Positions 37,834-44,996 of a stretch of 64,000 nucleotides of DNA are shown here, piece by piece. Positions within the stretch are counted from its first letter, which is position 1; the number at the start of each line of letters is the position of its first letter. Below the pieces are notes generated by a model. It had not been told where the DNA came from and searched no databases. It saw only the letters and a program-made list of their open reading frames with translations. The stretch comes from Flavobacteriales bacterium (GTDB lineage Bacteria > Bacteroidota > Bacteroidia > Flavobacteriales_D > Crocinitomicaceae), in contig JAKSBJ010000396.1 in assembly GCA_022361195.1 (NCBI GenBank), positions 1 through 64,000 on the forward strand. The letters are read 5' to 3'. The position numbers were made by a program, and so were the translations under genes.

Positions 37834-38393
37834 TTCGCTCCCCACTCTTTTTTGAGTTTATCCAGAATACGGTATAATCTCATTTTAGCGTTGGCTTCCG
37901 TAATATTATAAAATTCAGCTATCTCCTTAAAAGAATATTGCATAAAAAATCGCAGATCAATAATTTCTGCATATTCAGGTTTTATCACACTTAGCATTTC
38001 AATCAACCGCTCCTGATCTTCTTCCTTTTCAATTTTCCCTACCTCTATTTCCTGCATTAAATCCTTAACATGCTTTTCCTGAATTTCAACATAAAACATC
38101 TTTTTCTGCTTTCTGAAATACAGGTTTACCTCATTAGAAGCTATGCGGTATAACCAAGCTCCAAATGGAATTCCTCTATCCTCATATTTGTGGATATTAA
38201 ACATAGCCTTTAACATGGCATCCTGACAAATATCTCCTGCGGCAGATTCATCTCCCACTCGTTTAAAGATGAATAAATAAATCTGTTCAAATTACCGATC
38301 ATACAAAGCCGAAAAGGCATTTCTATCTTTCTTGGCTTTAGCTATTAACTGTTGGTCGGTAATGGTTATATGTCGGCTTTTATTTTCCTGCAA
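37830..38393 (-). pseudogene. ECF-type sigma-70 factor interrupted by an in-frame stop codon
   Basis: Region 2 begins upstream of the obvious open frame. From a TTG at 38393 the frame reads ...QQLIAKAKKDRNAFSALYDR, then TAA (38292-38294), then FEQIYLFIFKRVGDESAAGDICQD in the same frame. The stop falls where sigma factors usually carry Tyr (LYDRYF). After it, region 2 continues (AWLYRIASNEVNLYFRKQKK), followed by region 4 (IKPEYAEIIDLRFFMQYSFKEIAEFYNITEANAKMRLYRIL). A GTG at 38258 could restart translation and give a 142-aa protein lacking region 2.1. This may be a fresh pseudogene, a sequencing error, or a stop that is tolerated. Confidence 0.8.
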
Positions 38394-38442
38394 GCTTTTA
38401 ACTTATCTACTTATGAAATACAAAGTTTCTTCAATAGTAACA

Positions 38443-38937
38443 TTATTTTTTTGCTAATCGCTTTTGTAATTCATCCATCACCTCCTCAATAGATAAATAT
38501 GTATTGGCTCTAACCTTAGCAAAATTAGACTCTTCTAAGAATTCTACATGCGTTATTCCTTCTTCTGTTTGCGGAACTAATTTTCCCTCTCCACTATCGC
38601 TTAACCAATACCAATAAGTCTTCTTCAAAACTTTTTTCCCCTTATACTCATAAGTATGCCAGGTATCAATTAGATGTTTTATGATTTGAGGCGCCATCAC
38701 GCCACACTCTTCTTCAATTTCCCGAATGCCTCCCAACTCAGGCGATTCCCCTTTTTCTAACTTCCCTTTTGGAATATCCCACAAACCATTTCGCTTGATG
38801 AATAAAAAGGATTTTTTCCGCTGTACAATTCCGCCAGCAGCCTCAATAAACTGATGATCACTAAATTCTGTCAGCAGTTCTTTTTCCGTTTTAAATTCAA
38901 ACTTTTTAGGAAGGTTATCGATAAAAACTTTATACAT
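38443..38937 (-). CDS. Nudix hydrolase
   Basis: A 164-aa protein with a complete Nudix box (GKLEKGESPELGGIREIEEECGV, about residues 77-99; G-x5-E-x7-RE-x2-EE-x-G-x pattern satisfied), which hydrolyses a nucleoside diphosphate linked to another group. The N-terminal 40 residues precede the fold (AAGGIVQRKKSFLFIKRNGLWDIP). The substrate cannot be predicted. It is divergent from pyrE with only nine bases between the start codons. Confidence 0.92.
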   Translation of the reverse strand: MYKVFIDNLPKKFEFKTEKELLTEFSDHQFIEAAGGIVQRKKSFLFIKRNGLWDIPKGKLEKGESPELGGIREIEEECGVMAPQIIKHLIDTWHTYEYKGKKVLKKTYWYWLSDSGEGKLVPQTEEGITHVEFLEESNFAKVRANTYLSIEEVMDELQKRLAKK

Positions 38938-38965
38938 TTGTCTCCTATGATTTTGAACAAAGATA
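38933..38965. promoter_or_regulatory. Overlapping divergent promoters of the Nudix gene and pyrE
   Basis: Plus strand TACATTTG (38933-38940) lies six bases before the pyrE ATG and inside the first Nudix codons. Minus strand TATCTTTG (38958-38965) lies inside the first pyrE codons, 20 bases before the Nudix ATG. The two promoters face away from each other across about 33 bp and must compete. Confidence 0.5.
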
Positions 38966-39588
38966 AGGCCCTAAAAATAGCAGATTTTTTGCTTCAGATA
39001 AAAGCAATTAAACTACAACCCGAAGAGCCGTTTACTTGGGCCAGTGGATGGAATTCACCTATCTATTGTGACAATCGTAAAACCCTTTCTTACCCTTCTA
39101 TTCGTACAGCAATTCGTCAAACTTTTGCAGAACAAATCAAAGAACGATACGAGAGTGTCGAAGTGATTGCAGGTGTTGCAACAGGTGGTATTGCTATTGG
39201 TGCTTTGGTCGCCGAAGAACTAGGTTTACCGTTTATTTATGTTCGTTCTTCAGCTAAGGCTCACGGACTTGGAAACCAAATTGAAGGAGATTACCAGGAG
39301 GGACAGCGATGTGTGGTTATTGAAGATTTAATTTCAACTGGTGGAAGTAGCTTAAAAGCAGTTGAAGCTTTGCGAGAGTCAGGAATAAACGTTCTTGGTT
39401 TATCGGCAATTTTCACTTACGGATTTGAACGTGCTCAAAAGAATTTTGAAGAAGCAAAATGTGATTATTTCACCCTTTGTGATTACGATCATATGATTGA
39501 GCAAGCTGTCAATTCAAATTACATTTCTGAACATCTGCTGGACTCCTTAAGAAGTTGGAAAATTAACCCTGAAAGCTGGAAAAAATAA
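38947..39588 (+). CDS. pyrE: Orotate phosphoribosyltransferase
   Basis: Converts orotate and PRPP to orotidine monophosphate in pyrimidine synthesis. The frame is open from 38854, but that would overlap the divergent Nudix gene; the ATG at 38947 gives 213 aa, the family length. It starts MILNKDKALKIADFLLQI. FTWASGWNSPIYCDNR, the loop VRSSAKAHGLGNQIEG and the PRPP motif VVIEDLISTGGSS are diagnostic. Its stop overlaps the next ATG (TAATG). Confidence 0.95.
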   Translation: MILNKDKALKIADFLLQIKAIKLQPEEPFTWASGWNSPIYCDNRKTLSYPSIRTAIRQTFAEQIKERYESVEVIAGVATGGIAIGALVAEELGLPFIYVRSSAKAHGLGNQIEGDYQEGQRCVVIEDLISTGGSSLKAVEALRESGINVLGLSAIFTYGFERAQKNFEEAKCDYFTLCDYDHMIEQAVNSNYISEHLLDSLRSWKINPESWKK

Positions 39589-39998
39589 TGGCAACCGTAA
39601 TTGAAAGTGAAAAAGTAAAAGTTGGAGCAACTCCTGAAAAAGTTTTCAAATTTTTAGAAGACTTTAATAATATGGATAAACTCCTTCCTCAAGATAAAAT
39701 CTCTGATTGGGAATCTGATTTTGACCGTTGTTCTTTTAAAATTCAAAATGCAGCAGTTATCCCATTAGTAAAGGAATCAGTAGAACCACATTCAAAAATT
39801 AATATTGTTAGTGGTGACAAAGCTCCATTTAAGTTTACCCTTGTTGCACATATTAAAGAAGTTGAAGGTGGGACCGAAGCTTATTTGATTTTTGAGGGAG
39901 ACATCAATCCTTTCTTGAAAATGATGGTAATGAAGCCATTGACCAACCTCTTCAACTTCATGGCAGAAAGGTTGCAACGTATTTTTGAATTAATCTAA
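39588..39998 (+). CDS. SRPBCC (START-like) family protein
   Basis: A 136-aa protein with the SRPBCC helix-grip pattern: VKVGATPEKVFKFLEDFNNMDKLLP at the start and PFLKMMVMKPLTNLFNFMAERLQRIFEL as the long C-terminal helix. Such proteins bind hydrophobic ligands. It is translationally coupled to pyrE, and its 3' end overlaps convergent birA by nine bases. Confidence 0.82.
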   Translation: MATVIESEKVKVGATPEKVFKFLEDFNNMDKLLPQDKISDWESDFDRCSFKIQNAAVIPLVKESVEPHSKINIVSGDKAPFKFTLVAHIKEVEGGTEAYLIFEGDINPFLKMMVMKPLTNLFNFMAERLQRIFELI

Positions 39999-40736
39999 AA
40001 TCATCTTAAGCTCACCCATTTGGTAAGCTTTAATTTCTAATTGCTCGTTTTGCAATAATAAACGGCCTGATTTATCTATGCCTAAAATTGTGGCTGCAAA
40101 CGTTTTATCCTCCTGAGTAAATTTAAACTGCTTATCTTTTCCAAAGAGTAAGGATAAATAGCTTTGCTTTAAATAGTCCAATTCTCCATTCATTAAACGA
40201 TCAAGATAAAAATCGAGATAGGCGAACAATTGTAATTCAACATCCACTATTTCTGCCGCGAATCCTGCTTCTAACACAATGGATGTAGCACTTAGCCCTT
40301 CTTCAAACTCTCTTTGCATCACGTTTAGTCCTACTCCTATAATTGACGATTCAATGCGATGTCCTTGAAGTTGATTTTCAATCAAAATTCCACAAATCTT
40401 CTTTCGATCCACCAAAACATCATTGGGCCATTTAATTTCTGATTGGATTTTAAAATCGGCCAATAACCTGTGAATAGAGAGTGAGGCTATCATATTTAAA
40501 TAAAAAATATGCTCTACCTCCAGGCGGGGATAAACGATAAAAGATGCCGTTAAATTCAAATTTGCGCCACTTTGCCATACTCTGCCACGCTGCCCTCTGC
40601 CGTCTGTCTGTCTTTTTGTCAGAATTGTTGTACCACTTTGTACTTTTTCTGATTTAATCAAATTGGCAGCATAATTGTTTGTAGAATCTACAGAGTTTAA
40701 ATGAATCAGATTGCGCTGTAATCTTTTATAATTCAT
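39990..40736 (-). CDS. birA: Biotin--[acetyl-CoA-carboxylase] ligase
   Basis: Activates biotin with ATP and transfers it to the biotin carrier protein of acetyl-CoA carboxylase. The frame is open to 40817, but MNYKRLQRNLIHLNSVDSTNNYAANL starts at 40736. On the minus strand, CACATTTG, a one-mismatch -7 box, ends five bases before this ATG, and the longer version would run into the divergent rsfS gene. That gives 248 aa with the catalytic GRGQRGRVW loop, SEIKWPNDVLVDRKKICGILIE and the small C-terminal domain. No N-terminal helix-turn-helix is present, so it is not a repressor. Confidence 0.93.
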   Translation of the reverse strand: MNYKRLQRNLIHLNSVDSTNNYAANLIKSEKVQSGTTILTKRQTDGRGQRGRVWQSGANLNLTASFIVYPRLEVEHIFYLNMIASLSIHRLLADFKIQSEIKWPNDVLVDRKKICGILIENQLQGHRIESSIIGVGLNVMQREFEEGLSATSIVLEAGFAAEIVDVELQLFAYLDFYLDRLMNGELDYLKQSYLSLLFGKDKQFKFTQEDKTFAATILGIDKSGRLLLQNEQLEIKAYQMGELKMILD

Positions 40737-40783
40737 AGAAACAAATGTGCTCATTTTCTTAGGGAAATGATATAAAAAAAGTT

Positions 40784-40791
40784 TAGTTTTG
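40784..40791 (+). promoter_or_regulatory. -7 promoter box of rsfS
   Basis: TAGTTTTG matches TAnnTTTG, 18 bases before the rsfS ATG and 47 bases from the divergent birA start. Confidence 0.45.
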
Positions 40792-40809
40792 TGAACCAAA
40801 CAGAAATAT

Positions 40810-41193
40810 ATGCTCAAATCCGTTGAGGAAAAAGATGTATCGACAAAAATATTGATCGACTCTATTATAGATGGAATTCAAGATATTAAAGGAAAGGACA
40901 TAGTTGTTCTTGACCTCTCACACCTTCCGAATGCGGTAACGGATTATTTCATTATTTGCAGCGGTGATTCTAATACTCAGGTAGAAGGTATTTGTAATTC
41001 TGTGTTAAAAAAGACAAGTAAAGAATTGAAAGAAAAGCCGTGGCATAAAGAAGGAATGAATAATTCGGAATGGATTCTCCTCGATTATGTCAATGTGGTA
41101 GTTCATATCTTCTACAGAAATATTAGAGAGTTTTACAATTTGGAAGATTTGTGGGCAGATGCTCAAAGACAAGACATTCCAAATCTTGATTAA
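40810..41193 (+). CDS. rsfS: Ribosome silencing factor RsfS
   Basis: A 127-aa RsfS/YbeB-type protein that binds ribosomal protein L14 (uL14) and blocks subunit joining in poor nutrient conditions. Signature regions are DIVVLDLSHLPNAVTDYFIICSGDSNTQVEGI, PWHKEG and WILLDYVNVVVHIFYRNIREFYNLEDLWADA. It leads the rsfS-ftsH-DUF2007-cdsA run; ftsH starts seven bases later. Confidence 0.96.
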   Translation: MLKSVEEKDVSTKILIDSIIDGIQDIKGKDIVVLDLSHLPNAVTDYFIICSGDSNTQVEGICNSVLKKTSKELKEKPWHKEGMNNSEWILLDYVNVVVHIFYRNIREFYNLEDLWADAQRQDIPNLD

Positions 41194-41199
41194 AAAATT

Positions 41200-43368
41200 A
41201 TGGCAGACAAAGCAGGAAAGAAGAAGGGATTTAACGCATATTGGATTTATGCGATTATAGCAGTATTGTTAATCAGTTTCAATCTGTTTTCTCTTAGAGG
41301 AAAATCAGTCGATATCGACGTTAATGATTTTTACACATTAGCCGAACATGGTTATGTAGAAAAATTGATGATCATCAAAAACGAAGAAATTGGAGAGGTA
41401 TACCTTAAACAAGATTCGTTAGATGCCATCAAAGCATTAGATGATAAATATTCTGGATTAAGAAAAAAAGAAGGTTTAACAGGTAAATCTCCAGACCTTG
41501 AATTTGTAACTCCGGAATTGAGTTCGTTCGAAGAAGATATAAAAGAGTTGGAAGCTCACCTTTCAGAAAAAGGAGAGAATTACACTTTCTCTATTGATAG
41601 AGATACTCGTACCGATTGGGCTGGTGGAATTTTAAGTTGGTTATTGTTCCCAGTTATCTTAATTGTATTCTGGATATTCATTATGCGAAGAATGTCCGGT
41701 GGAGCTGGCGGCGGCGGTGGCGGCGGAAACATCTTCAACATTGGAAAATCAAAGGCAAAAGTTTTTGAAAAAGGAAAAGGAACCAATACAACATTCTCAG
41801 ATGTAGCTGGATTAGAAGGAGCAAAAGAAGAAGTTGAAGAAATTGTTGACTTCCTTAAAAATCCAAAAAAATATACCGAGCTAGGAGCTAAAATTCCTAA
41901 AGGGGCTCTTTTAGTAGGCCCTCCGGGAACAGGTAAAACCTTATTAGCGAAAGCCGTTGCAGGAGAAGCAAAAGTTCCGTTTTTCTCACTTTCAGGATCG
42001 GACTTTGTTGAGATGTTTGTGGGAGTTGGAGCTTCACGTGTAAGAGATTTGTTTAAGCAGGCGAAGGAAAAAGCGCCTTCTATTATCTTTATTGATGAGA
42101 TTGATGCCATTGGACGTGCACGAGGTAAAAATGTAAACATGGGATCGAACGATGAGCGTGAAAACACCTTGAATCAGCTCTTGACAGAGATGGATGGTTT
42201 TGGAACCAATTCAGGAGTTATCATCTTAGCGGCTACTAACCGTGCAGATGTTTTAGACTCAGCCTTAATGAGAGCAGGACGTTTTGATCGTCAGATCTAT
42301 GTAGACATGCCAGATTTGAACGAACGAAAAGAAATTTTCAACGTTCACCTAAAGCCTTTAAAATTAGAAAAGGAATTGGATGTTGATTTCCTATCGCGTC
42401 AAACACCTGGATTCTCTGGAGCCGATATTGCTAATATCTGTAATGAGGCGGCCCTAATTGCAGCAAGAAAGAAAAAGAAGTTCGTTGCTAAACAAGACTT
42501 CCTTGATGCAGTTGACCGTATTGTAGGAGGATTAGAGAAAAAGAACAAAATCATTACACAAGAGGAGAAAAAAACCATCGCTTTCCACGAAGCAGGTCAC
42601 GCAACTACTTCATGGTTATTAGAGCATGCTTACCCACTTGTTAAGGTCACTATTGTACCTCGAGGAAGATCATTAGGAGCAGCTTGGTATTTACCAGAAG
42701 AGCGTCAGATTACAACAACTGAACAGTTATTGGATGAAATGTGCTCGGCTTTAGGAGGACGTGCTGCAGAGGAGATCATGTTTGGAAAAATTTCTACCGG
42801 AGCTTTGAGCGATTTGGAAAAAGTAACTAAACAAGCTTATGCCATGGTTTCTATCTATGGTTTAAGTGAAAAATTAGGTAACATCTCCTATTACGATCCT
42901 CAAGGACAATCCGCTTTCCAAAAACCATATTCGGAAGAGAGAGCAAAATTGATTGATGCTGAAGTAACTCGAATTATCGAAGAACAGTATCAACGTGCCT
43001 TGAAAATTCTTACCGAAAATAAGGACAAGTTGACTCAGTTAGCTGAAGTACTCTTGGAAAAAGAGGTTATCTTCAAAGACAACCTAATCAAGATTTTTGG
43101 AAAGAGACAGTGGGATAAAGAAGAAGCATTAAAAGAAGCTACTACAGCTGAAATTATCGAAGAAACAAAAGAAGAAGTTTCAGCTGAAAAAAGTGCTTCA
43201 GCCGAAATTAAAATCGGAGCTTCTACTAACACTAACCTTTACGAAGGGTCTAGCTTGGATGCTCAAAAAAATACTTCTGTTGAGAATGAAGCTACTTCTG
43301 AGCCTAGTTCGGATGATACTGAAAATGATAATACTCCATCAACAGAAGACACCAACGAAAAGCTATAA
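41200..43368 (+). CDS. ftsH: ATP-dependent zinc metalloprotease FtsH
   Basis: A 722-aa membrane-bound AAA+ protease that degrades membrane and regulatory proteins. Two transmembrane helices (about 13-30 and 143-160) flank a periplasmic domain. A glycine run (GGAGGGGGGG, about 169-178), encoded by an unusually GC-rich repeat at 41699-41731, precedes the AAA module: Walker A GPPGTGKT, Walker [35 protein letters not shown]. The zinc site is HEAGH, with a later Asp in the family position ([10 protein letters not shown]). The C-terminal 60-70 residues are rich in Glu/Ser/Thr, longer and more acidic than in E. coli. Confidence 0.97.
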   Translation: MADKAGKKKGFNAYWIYAIIAVLLISFNLFSLRGKSVDIDVNDFYTLAEHGYVEKLMIIKNEEIGEVYLKQDSLDAIKALDDKYSGLRKKEGLTGKSPDLEFVTPELSSFEEDIKELEAHLSEKGENYTFSIDRDTRTDWAGGILSWLLFPVILIVFWIFIMRRMSGGAGGGGGGGNIFNIGKSKAKVFEKGKGTNTTFSDVAGLEGAKEEVEEIVDFLKNPKKYTELGAKIPKGALLVGPPGTGKTLLAKAVAGEAKVPFFSLSGSDFVEMFVGVGASRVRDLFKQAKEKAPSIIFIDEIDAIGRARGKNVNMGSNDERENTLNQLLTEMDGFGTNSGVIILAATNRADVLDSALMRAGRFDRQIYVDMPDLNERKEIFNVHLKPLKLEKELDVDFLSRQTPGFSGADIANICNEAALIAARKKKKFVAKQDFLDAVDRIVGGLEKKNKIITQEEKKTIAFHEAGHATTSWLLEHAYPLVKVTIVPRGRSLGAAWYLPEERQITTTEQLLDEMCSALGGRAAEEIMFGKISTGALSDLEKVTKQAYAMVSIYGLSEKLGNISYYDPQGQSAFQKPYSEERAKLIDAEVTRIIEEQYQRALKILTENKDKLTQLAEVLLEKEVIFKDNLIKIFGKRQWDKEEALKEATTAEIIEETKEEVSAEKSASAEIKIGASTNTNLYEGSSLDAQKNTSVENEATSEPSSDDTENDNTPSTEDTNEKL

Positions 43369-43572
43369 ATGGAAAACCGGGTAAAAATATATACAACCGA
43401 TAAAGTTTATTTAGCTGAAGTAATTAAAGGTAATTTAGAAGCGAGTGGAATTGATACACTCATCTTAAATCAAAAAGATTCTTCTTATCAGGCCTTTGGT
43501 TATATTGAACTTTATGTAAAACCTGAAGACGAGGAGAGAGCCAGAGAGATCATTGCCGAAACCAATGAATAA
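43369..43572 (+). CDS. DUF2007 domain protein
   Basis: A 67-aa protein matching DUF2007 (also called putative signal transducing protein): VKIYTTDKVYLAEVIKGNLEASGIDTLILNQ, then YIELYVKPEDEERAREII. It starts directly after the ftsH stop and overlaps cdsA by eight bases. The fold is a small ferredoxin-like domain of unknown role. Confidence 0.88.
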   Translation: MENRVKIYTTDKVYLAEVIKGNLEASGIDTLILNQKDSSYQAFGYIELYVKPEDEERAREIIAETNE

Positions 43573-44395
43573 CTTTTGGCAACGCCTTACAACCGGGGCC
43601 TTATTTACGGGCCTGTTGGTTTGTAGTATCATTTTATCAGGATGGTACCTTCATTTAATGATGGGGCTATTAGCTTTCCTTTCCCTACAGGAGTTTTATA
43701 AACTATTCGAAAAGTCAGCTTATAAACCGGATGCTATTTTAGGTCCAATATTAGGTGTATTGATCTACTCCTTTTTCATTTACGATTTACAAAATTACCT
43801 AAGGGAAGAAAGCACATCGTGGACCATTGTTCTGCTATTGTTGTCCTTCCCTTTAATTGCAATTAGTGAGCTTTACCGTAAAAAGAAAACTCCTTTTCAA
43901 AACATGGGAATCACCATTTTAGGAATTTTCTATCTGCTGACACCATTTGTTCTAATCAACTTATTGGCCATTAATCCAGAAGAAAAAAACGTGATTGACC
44001 AAATTTGGCCGGTTCTGGCTATTTTCCTAATCGTTTGGTCGAATGATACCTTCGCTTATTTAATTGGAAAACAATGGGGAAAAAGGAGATTATTTGAACG
44101 AATTTCTCCAAAAAAAAGTTGGGAAGGTTTTTGGGGAGGATTTCTATTTGCCATTATATGTGGTAACATTATCGCCTTTTTTACCAATGAGGCCTACGTC
44201 CAATATACAGTCTATGCAATCATTATTTCGGTAATGGGTACCATTGGTGATTTGATTGAATCAATGCTCAAACGAAGTCTTAATGTAAAAGATTCAGGTA
44301 AGATCTTACCAGGTCATGGTGGAATCCTGGATCGATTAGATGCGGTTCTCTTTGCTATCCCGTTTATCTACATCTGTCACTTTTATCTATTCTGA
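43565..44395 (+). CDS. cdsA: Phosphatidate cytidylyltransferase
   Basis: Makes CDP-diacylglycerol from CTP and phosphatidic acid for phospholipid synthesis. The frame opens at a TTG (43553), but the ATG at 43565 (MNNFWQRLTTGALFTGLLV) is preferred, giving 276 aa with about eight membrane helices. The CdsA signature is seen at the C-terminus: SVMGTIGDLIESMLKRSLNVKDSGKILPGHGGILDRLDA. SNDTFAYLIGKQWGKRRLFERISPKKSWEGFWGG is the preceding conserved loop. Confidence 0.95.
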   Translation: MNNFWQRLTTGALFTGLLVCSIILSGWYLHLMMGLLAFLSLQEFYKLFEKSAYKPDAILGPILGVLIYSFFIYDLQNYLREESTSWTIVLLLLSFPLIAISELYRKKKTPFQNMGITILGIFYLLTPFVLINLLAINPEEKNVIDQIWPVLAIFLIVWSNDTFAYLIGKQWGKRRLFERISPKKSWEGFWGGFLFAIICGNIIAFFTNEAYVQYTVYAIIISVMGTIGDLIESMLKRSLNVKDSGKILPGHGGILDRLDAVLFAIPFIYICHFYLF

Positions 44396-44512
44396 ATAGC
44401 TAAAAACCACCCCCTTAAAGTTAACTTTCCATCACCCTTTCGTTAACTTATTCACAATTTTCATCTTTTTTAAACTATCTGAGCTTTTCTTTAAAAAAAA
44501 CCCTTTTCTATA

Positions 44513-44544
44513 GGCAACCTTTTATATAATTTAGAGTCTTAGAG
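44513..44544 (+). promoter_or_regulatory. Conserved promoter block of the first cassette copy
   Basis: This 32-base block aligns without gaps to 47980-48011 before the second copy. It includes TAATTTAG (44527-44534), a TAnnTTAG-type -7 box, followed by AGTCTTAGAG. Downstream, GATTTCAG (44558-44565) and CTGAAATC (44574-44581) form an inverted repeat. A further box TACCTTTG (44587-44594) lies four bases before the ATG. Confidence 0.45.
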
Positions 44545-44598
44545 TTAATTAAACAACGATTTCAGCTCCAAACCTGAAATCTTAAATACCTTTGTCGA

Positions 44599-44961
44599 AT
44601 GAGACATTTGAAAAAACTATTATTAATTGCCCTATTCTCTGGTTCAGTGAGTATTTACGCTCAAGATTGGGATGAGGGAATCACATTTAGTTCGGCAACC
44701 ATTAGCGAAAGCTATTGCGTAGAATTAGATCCAACACAACCTGTTGCCGAATGGTATTCAATGGACATTTCTGAATTTGGTTTTACAGATGAAACAATTG
44801 CCAGAAATCAATTTCTTCAACGTTCTAATAATCTTGTTTCTTTCAACATCAATTTTGAAGAGCAGATTGCTTACGCGCGAATTCATTTGGATAGAACTCC
44901 AGAACCAAAAGACATTGTTTGGTGGAATGAATACCTAGCAAGTCTTTGTGCTGCAGAATAA
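44599..44961 (+). CDS. Small secreted protein, first copy of the duplicated cassette
   Basis: A 120-aa exported protein (signal peptide LLLIALFSGSVSIYAQ). The mature part carries two cysteines, both kept in the paralogue at 48101 (SYCVELDP near the start, SLCAAE at the end), and the conserved core EFGFTDETIARNQFLQRSNNL and YARIHLDRTPEPKDIVWWNEYL. The two copies are roughly 60-65% identical by eye. I recognise no family. It is always paired with the large T9SS protein downstream (35-base gap here), so it may be a partner or chaperone for it. Confidence 0.78.
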   Translation: MRHLKKLLLIALFSGSVSIYAQDWDEGITFSSATISESYCVELDPTQPVAEWYSMDISEFGFTDETIARNQFLQRSNNLVSFNINFEEQIAYARIHLDRTPEPKDIVWWNEYLASLCAAE

Positions 44962-44996
44962 TTACACATTAATAAGATAACACACAATAAGCCATA

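Noticed and set aside
38854-38946. N-terminal extension of pyrE to an earlier ATG
   Set aside because: The 31 extra residues are antisense to the Nudix gene, would overlap it by 84 bases, and are absent from the known enzyme length.
41580-42167. 195-codon open frame on the minus strand inside ftsH
   Set aside because: It is antisense to a strongly conserved ftsH segment, is Pro/Ser-rich from the reversed glycine repeat, and has no domain or promoter box.
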